From positions 57,069 through 121,068 of the forward strand of contig NZ_BLJG01000044.1 of assembly GCF_009932375.1 (NCBI RefSeq): a DNA stretch of 64,000 bases. The letters run 5' to 3'. Source of the DNA: Pseudomonas juntendi (GTDB lineage: Bacteria; Pseudomonadota; Gammaproteobacteria; Pseudomonadales; Pseudomonadaceae). A program made the translations under genes and the position numbers. The notes beneath the pieces were generated by a model, which worked only from the letters and a program-made list of their open reading frames with translations, was not told where the DNA came from and ran no database searches. The number at the start of each line of letters is the position of its first letter. Positions within the stretch are counted from its first letter, which is position 1. This document shows positions 22,647 through 30,006 of the stretch, piece by piece.

Positions 22647-23443
22647 GCCTGCTCGCCCTCGACCTCGCCGGCGCTGATTTCGGGTGCTGCGTCAGTGGCG
22701 GGCTCGTCGGTGGCGGCCTCGTCGTTGGGGGCAGGCGCTGCAGCAGGACTCTCGACACGCTGTTGCAGGCCACGGCGCACGATGGGCGGCGCGAACTTCG
22801 AGCGGAGCGTGCCTTCCAGCACGTCCTGCGGCAGTTCGCCGAATTTCTCCAACGCCGCCCGTGCTGCGGCGTTCTTTGACACGAAGTCGTCGCGCGTACA
22901 GCCCGAATAGCGGTATTGCTGGGCCAACGAGAACAGGCTGCGCAGTGCATGGGCGCCCTCGTTGAGCCAGCGCTCCAAGGTGCTGCGGTCGATGAGCGCC
23001 GTGTGGTGGGCGAGGATCAGTTTGCGGGCGATGTCGTCGTAGTCGGCCAGCAGATAGACGGCGGCAAAGCCGAGCTGCGCATTGACGAACAGCGGCAACT
23101 TGACGGGCTGCACGTTGAGGTTCTCGCCCAGGCTGAGTGCCGGCGGCACGCTCGCCAGCGCCTGATCCACCTGCTCACGCAGCGATTGCAGCGTAGTCTT
23201 GGTCTGGTCGAGCTTGACTTCGATGCGCAGCATCCACCAGTCCGAGTACGGGTCGTCCTGCTCCGAACCGCGCCGCATCTTGTTCATTTGGGCGATGTAG
23301 CCGTTCAGGCCGACGATGCCCGGTCGCCCCTCGGCGGCGGCACGGCCATGCCAGATGCGCGAAGCGTGGTGCGTGTGAAGTGTCAGCGACATCGCGCTGC
23401 GCAGGGAGCCGAGATTCAGTTGCAGAGGTTCATTGGTTGCCAT
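22643..23443 (-). CDS. TIGR03761-family ICE protein (PFL_4669-like)
   Basis: A 266-residue soluble protein. The N-terminal part (MSLTLHTHHASRIWHGR, then GLNGYIAQMNKMRRGSEQDD) is the conserved TIGR03761 signature. A helical central region follows and an acidic Ala/Glu/Pro tail (about 225-266) ends EISAGEVEGEQA. It is coupled to DUF3158 by a 4-bp overlap. It is found in replication and transfer regions of many ICEs. The function is unknown, apart from possible equivalence to the inrR position of ICEclc. Confidence 0.85.
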   Translation of the reverse strand: MATNEPLQLNLGSLRSAMSLTLHTHHASRIWHGRAAAEGRPGIVGLNGYIAQMNKMRRGSEQDDPYSDWWMLRIEVKLDQTKTTLQSLREQVDQALASVPPALSLGENLNVQPVKLPLFVNAQLGFAAVYLLADYDDIARKLILAHHTALIDRSTLERWLNEGAHALRSLFSLAQQYRYSGCTRDDFVSKNAAARAALEKFGELPQDVLEGTLRSKFAPPIVRRGLQQRVESPAAAPAPNDEAATDEPATDAAPEISAGEVEGEQA

Positions 23444-23561
23444 GGTGTCCGCTCGTTGTGGGAAAAGGAGCGGTCAGCTTCGGCAGGAAGCGGAAGGCAG
23501 TCAGTCAACAAACCGAAACCAGCCAGACCCCGGTTCAGCGCGTGGTGGCCGCCTGCGGCGC

Positions 23562-23584
23562 GAGCTATCCCCAGGGGATAACTC
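23562..23584. repeat. 23-bp palindrome, copy 2
   Basis: Arms GAGCTATCCCC and GGGGATAACTC around a central A, one mismatch from perfect. It lies 119 bp upstream of the TIGR03761 start. Confidence 0.8.
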
Positions 23585-23693
23585 CATGCAGGGCCAGCGA
23601 ACGCTGCGCGTCGGGATCAGGGCGGACAACACCGATGCTGCGGCAGATGTTCGAGGGGAGGCCTGCGACTGCACGGCATCCGCCCCAACGGTG

Positions 23694-23716
23694 GAACTAT
23701 CCCCAGGGGATAGCTC
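23694..23716. repeat. 23-bp palindrome, copy 3
   Basis: Arms GAACTATCCCC and GGGGATAGCTC around a central A, one mismatch. It starts 132 bp from copy 2 and lies 45 bp past the end of the STY4528-type gene. Confidence 0.8.
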
Positions 23717-23760
23717 TACTGGCATCCATGGGCGTCCACTTCACCGCCTTGTCGGTCGGC

Positions 23761-25005
23761 TCACTTGCTGGCGAGCAGATCTCGCAGCCGCTCGATGTGC
23801 TGCCTGGCGACTTCTGGTGGCACCGGCTTACCCTGCGTTTGGGGTGGCGGTGCGGGTGGTGGCCGTTCGTTTGGCTGAGTGGGTGCCGGTGGCGGGTCTT
23901 TCTTGGTCCAGGCATTGAACTCGCCGTGGATGGCCCGCTGGATGATGCCGAACAGATACCCAGCGGGATTGCGGATGCCGTGGTTGCTACAACGCGCGGC
24001 CCATTCGTCCAGCACGTCCTGCCTCAGCGAGGGATCAACCTGCTGCAATGCCACCTTGGCACCCGCCTGCTGCTCCGCCTTCAGTTGCGCAAAGCGCTTG
24101 GGCCATTGCAGATCGCCCAGTGCGCGCGCCTGCGCAGTAGTACGTATTTCATTAATACAACTACTACGTACTGTACGGGCCTGCTTCGGATTCCGAAGAG
24201 AGACGTCTGGCGCGGGTTTCAGCCCTGCTTCGGAATCCGTAGTGGGTCGTTCGCCATTCCGAAGAAGGCTCGGAGCCCCTTCTTCGGAATCGTGAATGGC
24301 GTCCTCCTGTGGATAACTATCGCTGGCCGTGAGGTCCTGGTTGGCGAGACGTTCGGCCATCACCTGCAACCGTGACGGGAGGGTGCGTCCGGCCAGTAAT
24401 GGGTCTTCACCGATTTCCTTGAGCGTGTTCAGGCCCACGATCTGCACGGCCTTGGCAGAATGGCCGAGCGCCTGGCTGACGAGTTGCAGGTAGTCCGGGT
24501 CGAGCTGCATGGCCTCGAACGGTGTCAGGGGTTCGTCGTGCAGCACGTACAGATTGCCAAGGATGCGACCGGTCTTGGGGTCACGCCGTCGCCGAACCAG
24601 GCTCAGCCAGCGGGTCAGGCGCATCAGTGTCAGCGCTCGTGCCACGGTTTCATGCGAGGCCTGGCCTGCGCAGGGCATGGACGCCAGCCAGGGCCGCAAC
24701 TGCTCGTAGGTGGGAAATGCGGTCACGCCGTCGTCGTTGAGCATCAGCCGGAACACTTGCCAGGCGTTTCGTTCCAGCGGCGTCAGGCGGCGGTCGAGGA
24801 ACAACTTGCGTGGCACCGTCTCGTGCCGGTTGCCACTGAAGAGGAAAGCATCGCCGGAGGTGGGCGTGGGCGACTGTGCAGGTGTAGACGCAGGTGCGCT
24901 GGGGGCGGGCTTGGGCACAAGGTCTTTCAGCGCAGCATCGAACAGCTCTGCGAGTGCGATGGGGCCTTGGCGTCGGACTCGTGGTACGGTGTCGTCCACA
25001 GCCAT
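23761..25005 (-). CDS. STY4528-family ICE / pathogenicity-island replication protein
   Basis: A 414-residue protein. The N-terminal third has a helical, DNA-binding-like region (LTPLERNAWQVFRLMLNDDG, then SHETVARALTLMRLTRWLSL). The middle (about 228-295) is a poorly structured linker. A C-terminal helical domain (LDEWAARCSNHGIRNPAGYL) is followed by a Pro-rich stretch and ends HIERLRDLLASK. The family is annotated as a replication protein of SPI-7-like islands and ICEs. The linker-coding DNA carries repeats, a DnaA box and an AT-rich patch (separate entry), suggesting the gene contains its own origin. Confidence 0.85.
   Translation of the reverse strand: MAVDDTVPRVRRQGPIALAELFDAALKDLVPKPAPSAPASTPAQSPTPTSGDAFLFSGNRHETVPRKLFLDRRLTPLERNAWQVFRLMLNDDGVTAFPTYEQLRPWLASMPCAGQASHETVARALTLMRLTRWLSLVRRRRDPKTGRILGNLYVLHDEPLTPFEAMQLDPDYLQLVSQALGHSAKAVQIVGLNTLKEIGEDPLLAGRTLPSRLQVMAERLANQDLTASDSYPQEDAIHDSEEGAPSLLRNGERPTTDSEAGLKPAPDVSLRNPKQARTVRSSCINEIRTTAQARALGDLQWPKRFAQLKAEQQAGAKVALQQVDPSLRQDVLDEWAARCSNHGIRNPAGYLFGIIQRAIHGEFNAWTKKDPPPAPTQPNERPPPAPPPQTQGKPVPPEVARQHIERLRDLLASK
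24137..24318. other. Possible embedded replication origin (iterons, DnaA box, AT-rich inverted repeat)
   Basis: Four copies of a TTCGGAAT/ATTCCGAA motif lie near 24,184, 24,228, 24,256 and 24,282, the first as part of CTTCGGATTCCGAAG. A perfect DnaA box (TGTGGATAA, the complement of TTATCCACA) is at 24,308-24,316. An AT-rich stretch near 24,141-24,175 contains the inverted pair AGTACGTA (24,139) and TACGTACT (24,165). All of this is inside the linker-coding part of the replication gene. The grouping resembles a theta-type oriV; function is inferred. Confidence 0.5.
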
Positions 25006-25008
25006 GAC

Positions 25009-25569
25009 TCAAGCCAATCCCTGATCGACCCAGCTCTTGATCGAGGCCCAGACCACCGACAGAGGCAGCGACATGCCTTCGGCCAAGTCCATGGCGGCAT
25101 CAAGGATGGAGGTTTCGTCTTCGAGATCGACCGTTCTGCTGTTGGTCACGGCCTTCCATTGCCGCCACAGCTCCGTGTCCTGCTCCTCGTCCAGCACGGG
25201 GTGTCGGCCCTTGCGCTTGGGCAGACCGAGGATTTCACGGCGAAGCGCTACTTCCTGATGCGTCAAGCCATAGAACTTGCTGACCATCTCCGTGCTCGCG
25301 CCCAGCCTGAGCATGCGATCGACTGTGGCGATTTCCTTCTCCACGTCCTGCGCCTGCTGGAGCAGCCGCCGCAGCACTTCGCGGTTGACCGTCACTGAGC
25401 ACCAGGAGACGTTGGCGTTGGCCAGCACGCTGATCAGCGCGGGATGCTTGAGGGCGTCCAACTCTGCCTCGCCAAACCCCATCAGTTTGCAGCGGCGCAG
25501 TTGCCCATTGCGCAGGTCATAGAGGGCCTGGGCGATGACAGCCTGGTTGAGTGGGTGTGCTGTGGACAT
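25009..25569 (-). CDS. DUF2857-family ICE protein (STY4526-like)
   Basis: A 186-residue protein, mostly helical: QAVIAQALYDLRNGQLRRCK, FGEAELDALKHPALISVLAN, then a helix-turn-helix-like segment EMVSKFYGLTHQEVALRREI. It matches DUF2857 / STY4526, always placed between parB and the STY4528-type gene. Only 3 bp separate it from the latter, so the two are cotranscribed. A regulatory DNA-binding role is inferred from the HTH-like part. Confidence 0.85.
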   Translation of the reverse strand: MSTAHPLNQAVIAQALYDLRNGQLRRCKLMGFGEAELDALKHPALISVLANANVSWCSVTVNREVLRRLLQQAQDVEKEIATVDRMLRLGASTEMVSKFYGLTHQEVALRREILGLPKRKGRHPVLDEEQDTELWRQWKAVTNSRTVDLEDETSILDAAMDLAEGMSLPLSVVWASIKSWVDQGLA

Positions 25570-25584
25570 GCTGGCCTCCCTCGC

Positions 25585-27213
25585 TTAGGTTCCAGAGTCC
25601 GCAGTGCCGGCTTCGAGATCGAGCAGGCGGCGGGCCAGTCGCAGCAGGCGGAACAGCTTGACCAGCGCGGTGTCGCTCAATCGCCCGGTTGCGTCGCCCT
25701 GGCCGTGCAGCAGCGCCGGCAGGTCGATGATGACTTGCCCGTTGTCCAGACCGACGTCGGCGGGCTGCTGACCGGCCAGGCAAGCCAACAGCGTATGGAC
25801 GGCACGGCCCAGCGGCGCTGGGTTTGTGGTGCGAGCACGGCAGGCGAAGCCGATGCCGTCTGGGCGGTCATCGATGCACTCGCCCAGGTCTGCCTCGACC
25901 GCAATCTCGCGGGCAAACTGCGCGACGTGGATGCGCAGGTGCTCGGGTGTGTCCAGGCCGGGGGCGATGTACCAGACATCCGAGATCGGATAGAGCCCGC
26001 CAGCCTGCACCGGGATGGACTGCAAGACGTTCGCCGAGAAATCGTGCGGCAGTGCATCGCCCAACTGGTCGGCGACCATGCGCTGGATGGACTCAAGCCG
26101 CTCGGTTGTCGGCGCCGGCGAGACAATGTGCTCCTGAAGCAGGTCGTCATATACCGCCGAACTGACTGCGCCCGAATGACTGGCATCCGCGTCGCTCTCG
26201 CCCGTCGAGGGAGTTGCCGTCGGCATCGTGGTGGGTGGCGCGGTATTGACAGGCGGGCGCGCGATGGCCTCTGGCTCTGGCAAGGCAGGCGGCGTCGGGG
26301 GCGACGTCGGCTCGCTGACCAAGGCACGCTGGCGGCTCTCGGATTCGGTCATGTCCAGAGCGAGCACGTCGTAATCAACACCCAGCAATTCGGTCATCTG
26401 GCCGATCAGCTCGTCCTGTATGCGCTGCGCAGAGAACTCGTCGGCCTGGACATCGAATTGCGACAGCACTTCCTGAAAGAATTCGTCGAAGCCCTGAACC
26501 AGTGAGCGGCCTTTGGCGTAATGCTCCCAGGTGCGCTCGCAGGCCTTGCGCATGACCGACAACCGCTCGACCTGGTGACGCCCCAGGCCGGCGTAGAGCA
26601 CGGTCGGGATTGCGGGCAGCAGGTAGCGTACCGCGTCGGCCATGCGGCTGATGTGCGACTGCTGCACGGGGTATCCGTCGGCGGCCAGGCGGCGGGCCAG
26701 CTCGGATTGGCTCAGGGTGGGGCCGCTTTCCAGTTCGTAGAACTCGCGCGCTTTCTCGACGCCCAAAGCGCGCTCGATGAAGGTGAGGCCACCGCGCAGT
26801 TCGTTTTCCGCAAGATGCCCGGTGAGCGCGACGATCTCGCCACGCTCGGGCCATGGGCGGAACAGGCATGAGACCCGAAAAAAACGTTCGTCCCTGGTCT
26901 CCGACCAGAGTTCGCGCAGGATTGCCAGTCGCGTGTTGCCGCCATTGCGGATGATGTAGTGATCGTCGCCGGGCCGCCGGGTGATGGCCGGAGCCGCGTC
27001 CAGGCCACGCTCGCGGATGGATGCCTTGATTTCCTCGTACACCGGATTGCGCTTCTTGCGCGGGTCGTGGTCGTAGGGGCGCAACTGGTCGAGCGTCACG
27101 ATCATGGGCGTGTCGGCGATCGGGTCGCTCAAGGTCGTTGCTGACGGGCCGCTGCGCTCGAACCCGGACGCGAGCAGTTTGCCGGCCATCTGCTGGGAGG
27201 TGATCTCAGTCAT
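25585..27213 (-). CDS. parB: ParB-family partition/regulatory protein (ICE_PFGI_1 type)
   Basis: A 542-residue protein with the ParB N-terminal nuclease-like domain (VTLDQLRPYDHDPRKKRNPV near residue 38 and IIRNGGNTRLAILREL near 82). A KorB/ParB-type HTH region follows (LSQSELARRLAADGYPVQQS, about 165). A Pro/Ala-rich linker (about 300-350) and a long C-terminal domain specific to ICE versions complete it. It works with ParA in maintenance of the excised form and in ICEclc-type regulation. It overlaps the small gene upstream by 8 bp. Confidence 0.9.
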   Translation of the reverse strand: MTEITSQQMAGKLLASGFERSGPSATTLSDPIADTPMIVTLDQLRPYDHDPRKKRNPVYEEIKASIRERGLDAAPAITRRPGDDHYIIRNGGNTRLAILRELWSETRDERFFRVSCLFRPWPERGEIVALTGHLAENELRGGLTFIERALGVEKAREFYELESGPTLSQSELARRLAADGYPVQQSHISRMADAVRYLLPAIPTVLYAGLGRHQVERLSVMRKACERTWEHYAKGRSLVQGFDEFFQEVLSQFDVQADEFSAQRIQDELIGQMTELLGVDYDVLALDMTESESRQRALVSEPTSPPTPPALPEPEAIARPPVNTAPPTTMPTATPSTGESDADASHSGAVSSAVYDDLLQEHIVSPAPTTERLESIQRMVADQLGDALPHDFSANVLQSIPVQAGGLYPISDVWYIAPGLDTPEHLRIHVAQFAREIAVEADLGECIDDRPDGIGFACRARTTNPAPLGRAVHTLLACLAGQQPADVGLDNGQVIIDLPALLHGQGDATGRLSDTALVKLFRLLRLARRLLDLEAGTADSGT

Positions 27214-27454
27214 GGCCGCCCCCCTGCGCTAGGGATCGGGTCTCGCGCTCGGCGCGACGGATCTGCGCACGGGCGTTGAGGGCTGCCCGGTGATCGCTGG
27301 CCGTCGAGCTGGTGTAGATCGCGGCGCAGCCTGCCTTGGTGAACTTGAGGTGACCGCCCGCCGTGCGCTTGACGTGCCAGCCTTCGCCGACGGCGAACTC
27401 GATCAGGGCGCGCAGCCGGCTGTGGCCTCGGGCCAGTTCATGTGCGTTGGCCAT
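27206..27454 (-). CDS. Small shi-position protein between parA and parB (HicA-like)
   Basis: An 82-residue basic protein, MANAHELARGHSRLRALIEF, then GWHVKRTAGGHLKFTKAGCA and a helical Arg-rich end. The Trp-x-Val-x-Arg, Gly-Gly-His and Lys pattern resembles HicA-type mRNA-interferase folds, whose catalytic His sits in a GSHxxF/GGHxxF-like motif. In ICEclc a gene named shi occupies this place and, with parA, causes growth inhibition of transfer-competent cells. Equivalence here is by position and size. It overlaps parA by 17 bp and parB by 8 bp. ATG 27454 follows GGAGG. Confidence 0.75.
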   Translation of the reverse strand: MANAHELARGHSRLRALIEFAVGEGWHVKRTAGGHLKFTKAGCAAIYTSSTASDHRAALNARAQIRRAERETRSLAQGGGHD

Positions 27455-28313
27455 GGGGCCTCCTGGTATCAAGAGGCTGTGGCGGACGGCCGGACACTGC
27501 GGCAAATCGATCCTGCCACTGCGGGAGCAATTCGCCAGCAAGATCGCGCATGGTGGCGAGCGCGGCGGGAGCGACTCTGCCCACTGGCTGGCGGTACTCG
27601 ACCCGATGCACCGGTAGGCCGCGCGTCGCGGCACGCGGATAAGCCTCAATGGCCGGCACGTCGGTGGCCAACACGCCGATGTCGGTATGGTCTTGAAACA
27701 GATCGCGCAGCGCCTGCTGGATCAGCCGGGCGTTGGCGGACACCGGATGGACGCGGTTGATGAGCAGGTGCAGCGGCGGCGGCTCGATGCCCAGCTGCCG
27801 GTACGGCGCAATGTCCGCGAGCAACTGCATGGTGCCGCGCCGCAGCTCGCGGGCGGCGAGGATTTCTGGGGTCACTGGCGACAGCGCGAGGTCGGAGGCC
27901 AGCACCGCCATCTCCAGCAGTACCGAGCGCGCGCCCTGGGTGTCGATCAGCACCAGGTCGTAGAGGGGTTTGAGCGCCGGAAGCAGATGCCGCAGCCGCA
28001 GGCGCCCGTCTGGCGCGTGCAGCAGCAAGGTGTTCAGTTCGCCTCGGTGGTCGTTGGAGAGCACCAAGTCCAGGCCCGTGATGATCGTGCGGGACACAAG
28101 CTGGTCGAGGTCGCGCTCGTTGAAGGCCAGCAATTCATAGATACCGCCCGGCGCGCGGTGAGCCAGCTCGTAGTAGGAGGACAAGGTGGGCTGCACATCG
28201 AGATCGAGCAGCAGCACGCGCAGCCCGGCGTCCGCAGCGAGACCACCCAGGTTCGCAGCCGTGGTGGTCTTGCCGACCCCACCTTTGGTTGAAATGATGG
28301 ATACGACCTGCAT
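27438..28313 (-). CDS. parA: ParA-family ATPase of the ICE
   Basis: A 291-residue Walker-type ATPase. The deviant Walker A is STKGGVGKTTTAANLG (about residue 9), Walker A' is LLLDLDVQPTLSSYY (about 34), and the Walker B-like part is LVLIDTQGARS. The C-terminal region contains HLLINRVHPVSANARLIQQA. It partitions or stabilises the element and, in the ICEclc family, takes part in the growth phenotype of transfer-competent cells. It is 42 bp downstream of alpA. Confidence 0.92.
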   Translation of the reverse strand: MQVVSIISTKGGVGKTTTAANLGGLAADAGLRVLLLDLDVQPTLSSYYELAHRAPGGIYELLAFNERDLDQLVSRTIITGLDLVLSNDHRGELNTLLLHAPDGRLRLRHLLPALKPLYDLVLIDTQGARSVLLEMAVLASDLALSPVTPEILAARELRRGTMQLLADIAPYRQLGIEPPPLHLLINRVHPVSANARLIQQALRDLFQDHTDIGVLATDVPAIEAYPRAATRGLPVHRVEYRQPVGRVAPAALATMRDLAGELLPQWQDRFAAVSGRPPQPLDTRRPHGQRT

Positions 28314-28355
28314 GGCGTTCTCCGTGTCAAGATGAAAAGACTTCGGGAGAACGGG

Positions 28356-28568
28356 TCAGGCCCGGTTGTTGACGCGCTCGTCGATCCACTGATCGATTTC
28401 GATGGAGTCCCAGCCTACGGCGCGCACACCCAGACGCAGCGCCTGCGGGAACTGGCGTTTCTTCATCAGGTTGTAGATGTGGGCGCGCTTGAAACCGGAT
28501 TTCGCTTCGACTTCTTCCAGGCGCAGGATGCGGCGCTCGTTTGGCTGCAGTACAGATGTTTGCGACAT
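28356..28568 (-). CDS. alpA: AlpA-family transcriptional regulator
   Basis: A 70-residue MerR-like winged helix protein (ILRLEEVEAKSGFKRAHIYN, then FPQALRLGVRAVGWDSIEID), the AlpA/phage-excisionase regulator fold. ATG 28568 has GGAG eight bases upstream; a GTG three codons earlier overlaps that Shine-Dalgarno sequence and is rejected. It is the second gene of the maintenance operon. In ICEclc the alpA promoter is one of the bistable, late-activated promoters. It may also contact att or int DNA (inference). Confidence 0.88.
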   Translation of the reverse strand: MSQTSVLQPNERRILRLEEVEAKSGFKRAHIYNLMKKRQFPQALRLGVRAVGWDSIEIDQWIDERVNNRA

Positions 28569-28612
28569 GGCAGTCACTCCTGAACGCTCAGTGGCGTTTG
28601 TTGGCGTGACCT

Positions 28613-28655
28613 CTATTCAATAGACACGGCTGCGAAAAGACATTGCAAATGCAAT
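28613..28655. promoter_or_regulatory. Two small palindromes upstream of alpA
   Basis: CTATT-C-AATAG at 28,613-28,623 and ATTGCA-AA-TGCAAT at 28,642-28,655, about 20 bp apart, in the 118-bp gap before alpA. They are candidate binding sites for the regulator of this operon. An overlapping promoter is likely but not clear-cut. Confidence 0.45.
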
Positions 28656-28686
28656 CTCCGCGACTGCACATACAAGCTGGCAAATC

Positions 28687-29442
28687 TCAGAGGGAAGTGC
28701 TACGCAGCCGGCGCCTGGCGGTGGCGAACTTGCCGTTCAATGTCCGCTCCGCGATGCCCATGGCACCGCTGTGATGGGCGACCAGCGCGCTGACCACGGC
28801 CTCCTGCGTCTTGAAGCTGGAGTACGGCGTGCCCGATGGCGACTGGCCGAGCATCAGCTCCAACAGGCCGCCAACGATGTTCAGGTAGGTGGCCTCGGCT
28901 CGATCACTGATCGGACACTGCGCGCATGCCGGAATCACCGTGGGCTGCTTGAGCAGCGCGTCATGCTTGTCCTGCAACTCGCGAAGCTGACGTTTGGTCT
29001 GTTCCAGGACGGATTTCAAAGCCTGGCGTTCGACCAGCATGGCTTGCCCTGTTTCCAGAGAGATGAAGGGATGGGTGATGCGCTCGCCGCGGGAGAAGAG
29101 AAAGCCGGGCCGCTGCTCGGGGTAGTGCTGGCGCATCCAGCACTTCAGATCGACATGGCGTACCGTCAGATCAGGCGATTCGATCAACGCGGTGTCGCGC
29201 GTCGTGATGCCGTGCTGCCCGAAGGGCAGTTCCCCGTTGAGGATGCCGTCATAGATGCGGTCGGTGTACAGCCGCAGTTCGCCCAAACGTGGGCAGTCCA
29301 GCGACTGCGGCAGATTCATAGGCGACGAGACCGAAGCCAGGATCACCTGCTCGTATCGCAGCAGTCCGGCCCAGCGGATGGATGCTTCGAGCGGGCGGTA
29401 GAACACCTTTGATGTTGGTGCATCATTTTTGTTCTCGTGCAT
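28687..29442 (-). CDS. Hypothetical ICE protein upstream of alpA
   Basis: A 251-residue soluble protein. The N-terminal half is unremarkable. Near residues 125-160 there is a coiled-coil-like segment (SVLEQTKRQLRELQDKHDAL), then a CAQCPISDRAEATYLNI segment and a helical end RTLNGKFATARRRLRSTSL that could be an HTH. I recognise no family. The Met at 29442 is used because an upstream extension reads as low-complexity shadow. It is the first gene after the regulatory gap, so it may share control with alpA. Confidence 0.75.
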   Translation of the reverse strand: MHENKNDAPTSKVFYRPLEASIRWAGLLRYEQVILASVSSPMNLPQSLDCPRLGELRLYTDRIYDGILNGELPFGQHGITTRDTALIESPDLTVRHVDLKCWMRQHYPEQRPGFLFSRGERITHPFISLETGQAMLVERQALKSVLEQTKRQLRELQDKHDALLKQPTVIPACAQCPISDRAEATYLNIVGGLLELMLGQSPSGTPYSSFKTQEAVVSALVAHHSGAMGIAERTLNGKFATARRRLRSTSL

Positions 29443-30006
29443 GCTCCGTCTCCTTCCAGGAGAAGAACTACAGGGCCGACTGCTTTTGCAGCCGTCCTCA
29501 TGGTCGGCCTGTTGTCCGCGCAAGACGCGAGTGATGACACCCGCTTTTGATTACTTCTGATCAGTTCGCGCAACGAGTAGGCGTTGTGTGCTCGATGTGC
29601 AAAAATCCATCGAGCACAAGAAAATCGAGCGTCCGTCGCGGCTCGACAGTGACGCTTGCGCTATCAGGATCGTGAGAAGTTGCGGCTCCCGCAAAACCGT
29701 ATCGGTATGGTCTGATACGCCAGCGGTTTCAAAAAGCGGCGAGCGGTCGGAATCTATTGCTCGGGGCTTGGGATTGGCAACGGAAATCTGCTGGCGTCAT
29801 ATCCGATCTGGATACTGATATAGCGAGATAGCATCACAGAGAAGTCGCCCATGGTGACTGCCAGGCGCAGATTCGACGCGAAACGCTACCTGCTACTGAA
29901 CATTGCGAGTTGGCCGCGCAGAAGACGGAGGGTTGGTCATGCGAAGCGATCAACCTTTGTTCCCTGCTTTGACCTTGACCGGACGGTGCTGCCGTCCGGC
30001 CTCAGC
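29443..30006. other. 564-bp regulatory gap between integrase end and maintenance operon
   Basis: No coding sequence is supported; a 76-codon plus-strand frame reads as random. The region has several inverted repeats: an 11-bp perfect pair (separate entry), CGTATC/GATACG near 29,699-29,720, and TATCC/GGATA near 29,802-29,816. It probably carries the promoter of the leftward operon and regulator sites. Confidence 0.6.
29587..29618. promoter_or_regulatory. Perfect 11-bp inverted repeat, candidate operator
   Basis: Arms TGTGCTCGATG and CATCGAGCACA are separated by 10 bases. It lies 145 bp upstream of the first gene of the maintenance operon. Arm length and spacing fit a dimeric repressor or activator site. 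Confidence 0.6.

Larger units (their letters stand above)
23444..23760. other. 317-bp intergenic region between TIGR03761 and STY4528-type genes
   Basis: No gene is supported. The region holds two of the three 23-bp palindromes and presumably the promoter of the TIGR03761-DUF3158-ssb unit, the counterpart of the ICEclc inrR promoter. Confidence 0.6.

Noticed and set aside
29588..29818. 76-codon plus-strand frame in the regulatory gap
   Set aside because: Composition is random, no Shine-Dalgarno sequence, and it overlaps the 11-bp inverted repeat, which fits a control region better.
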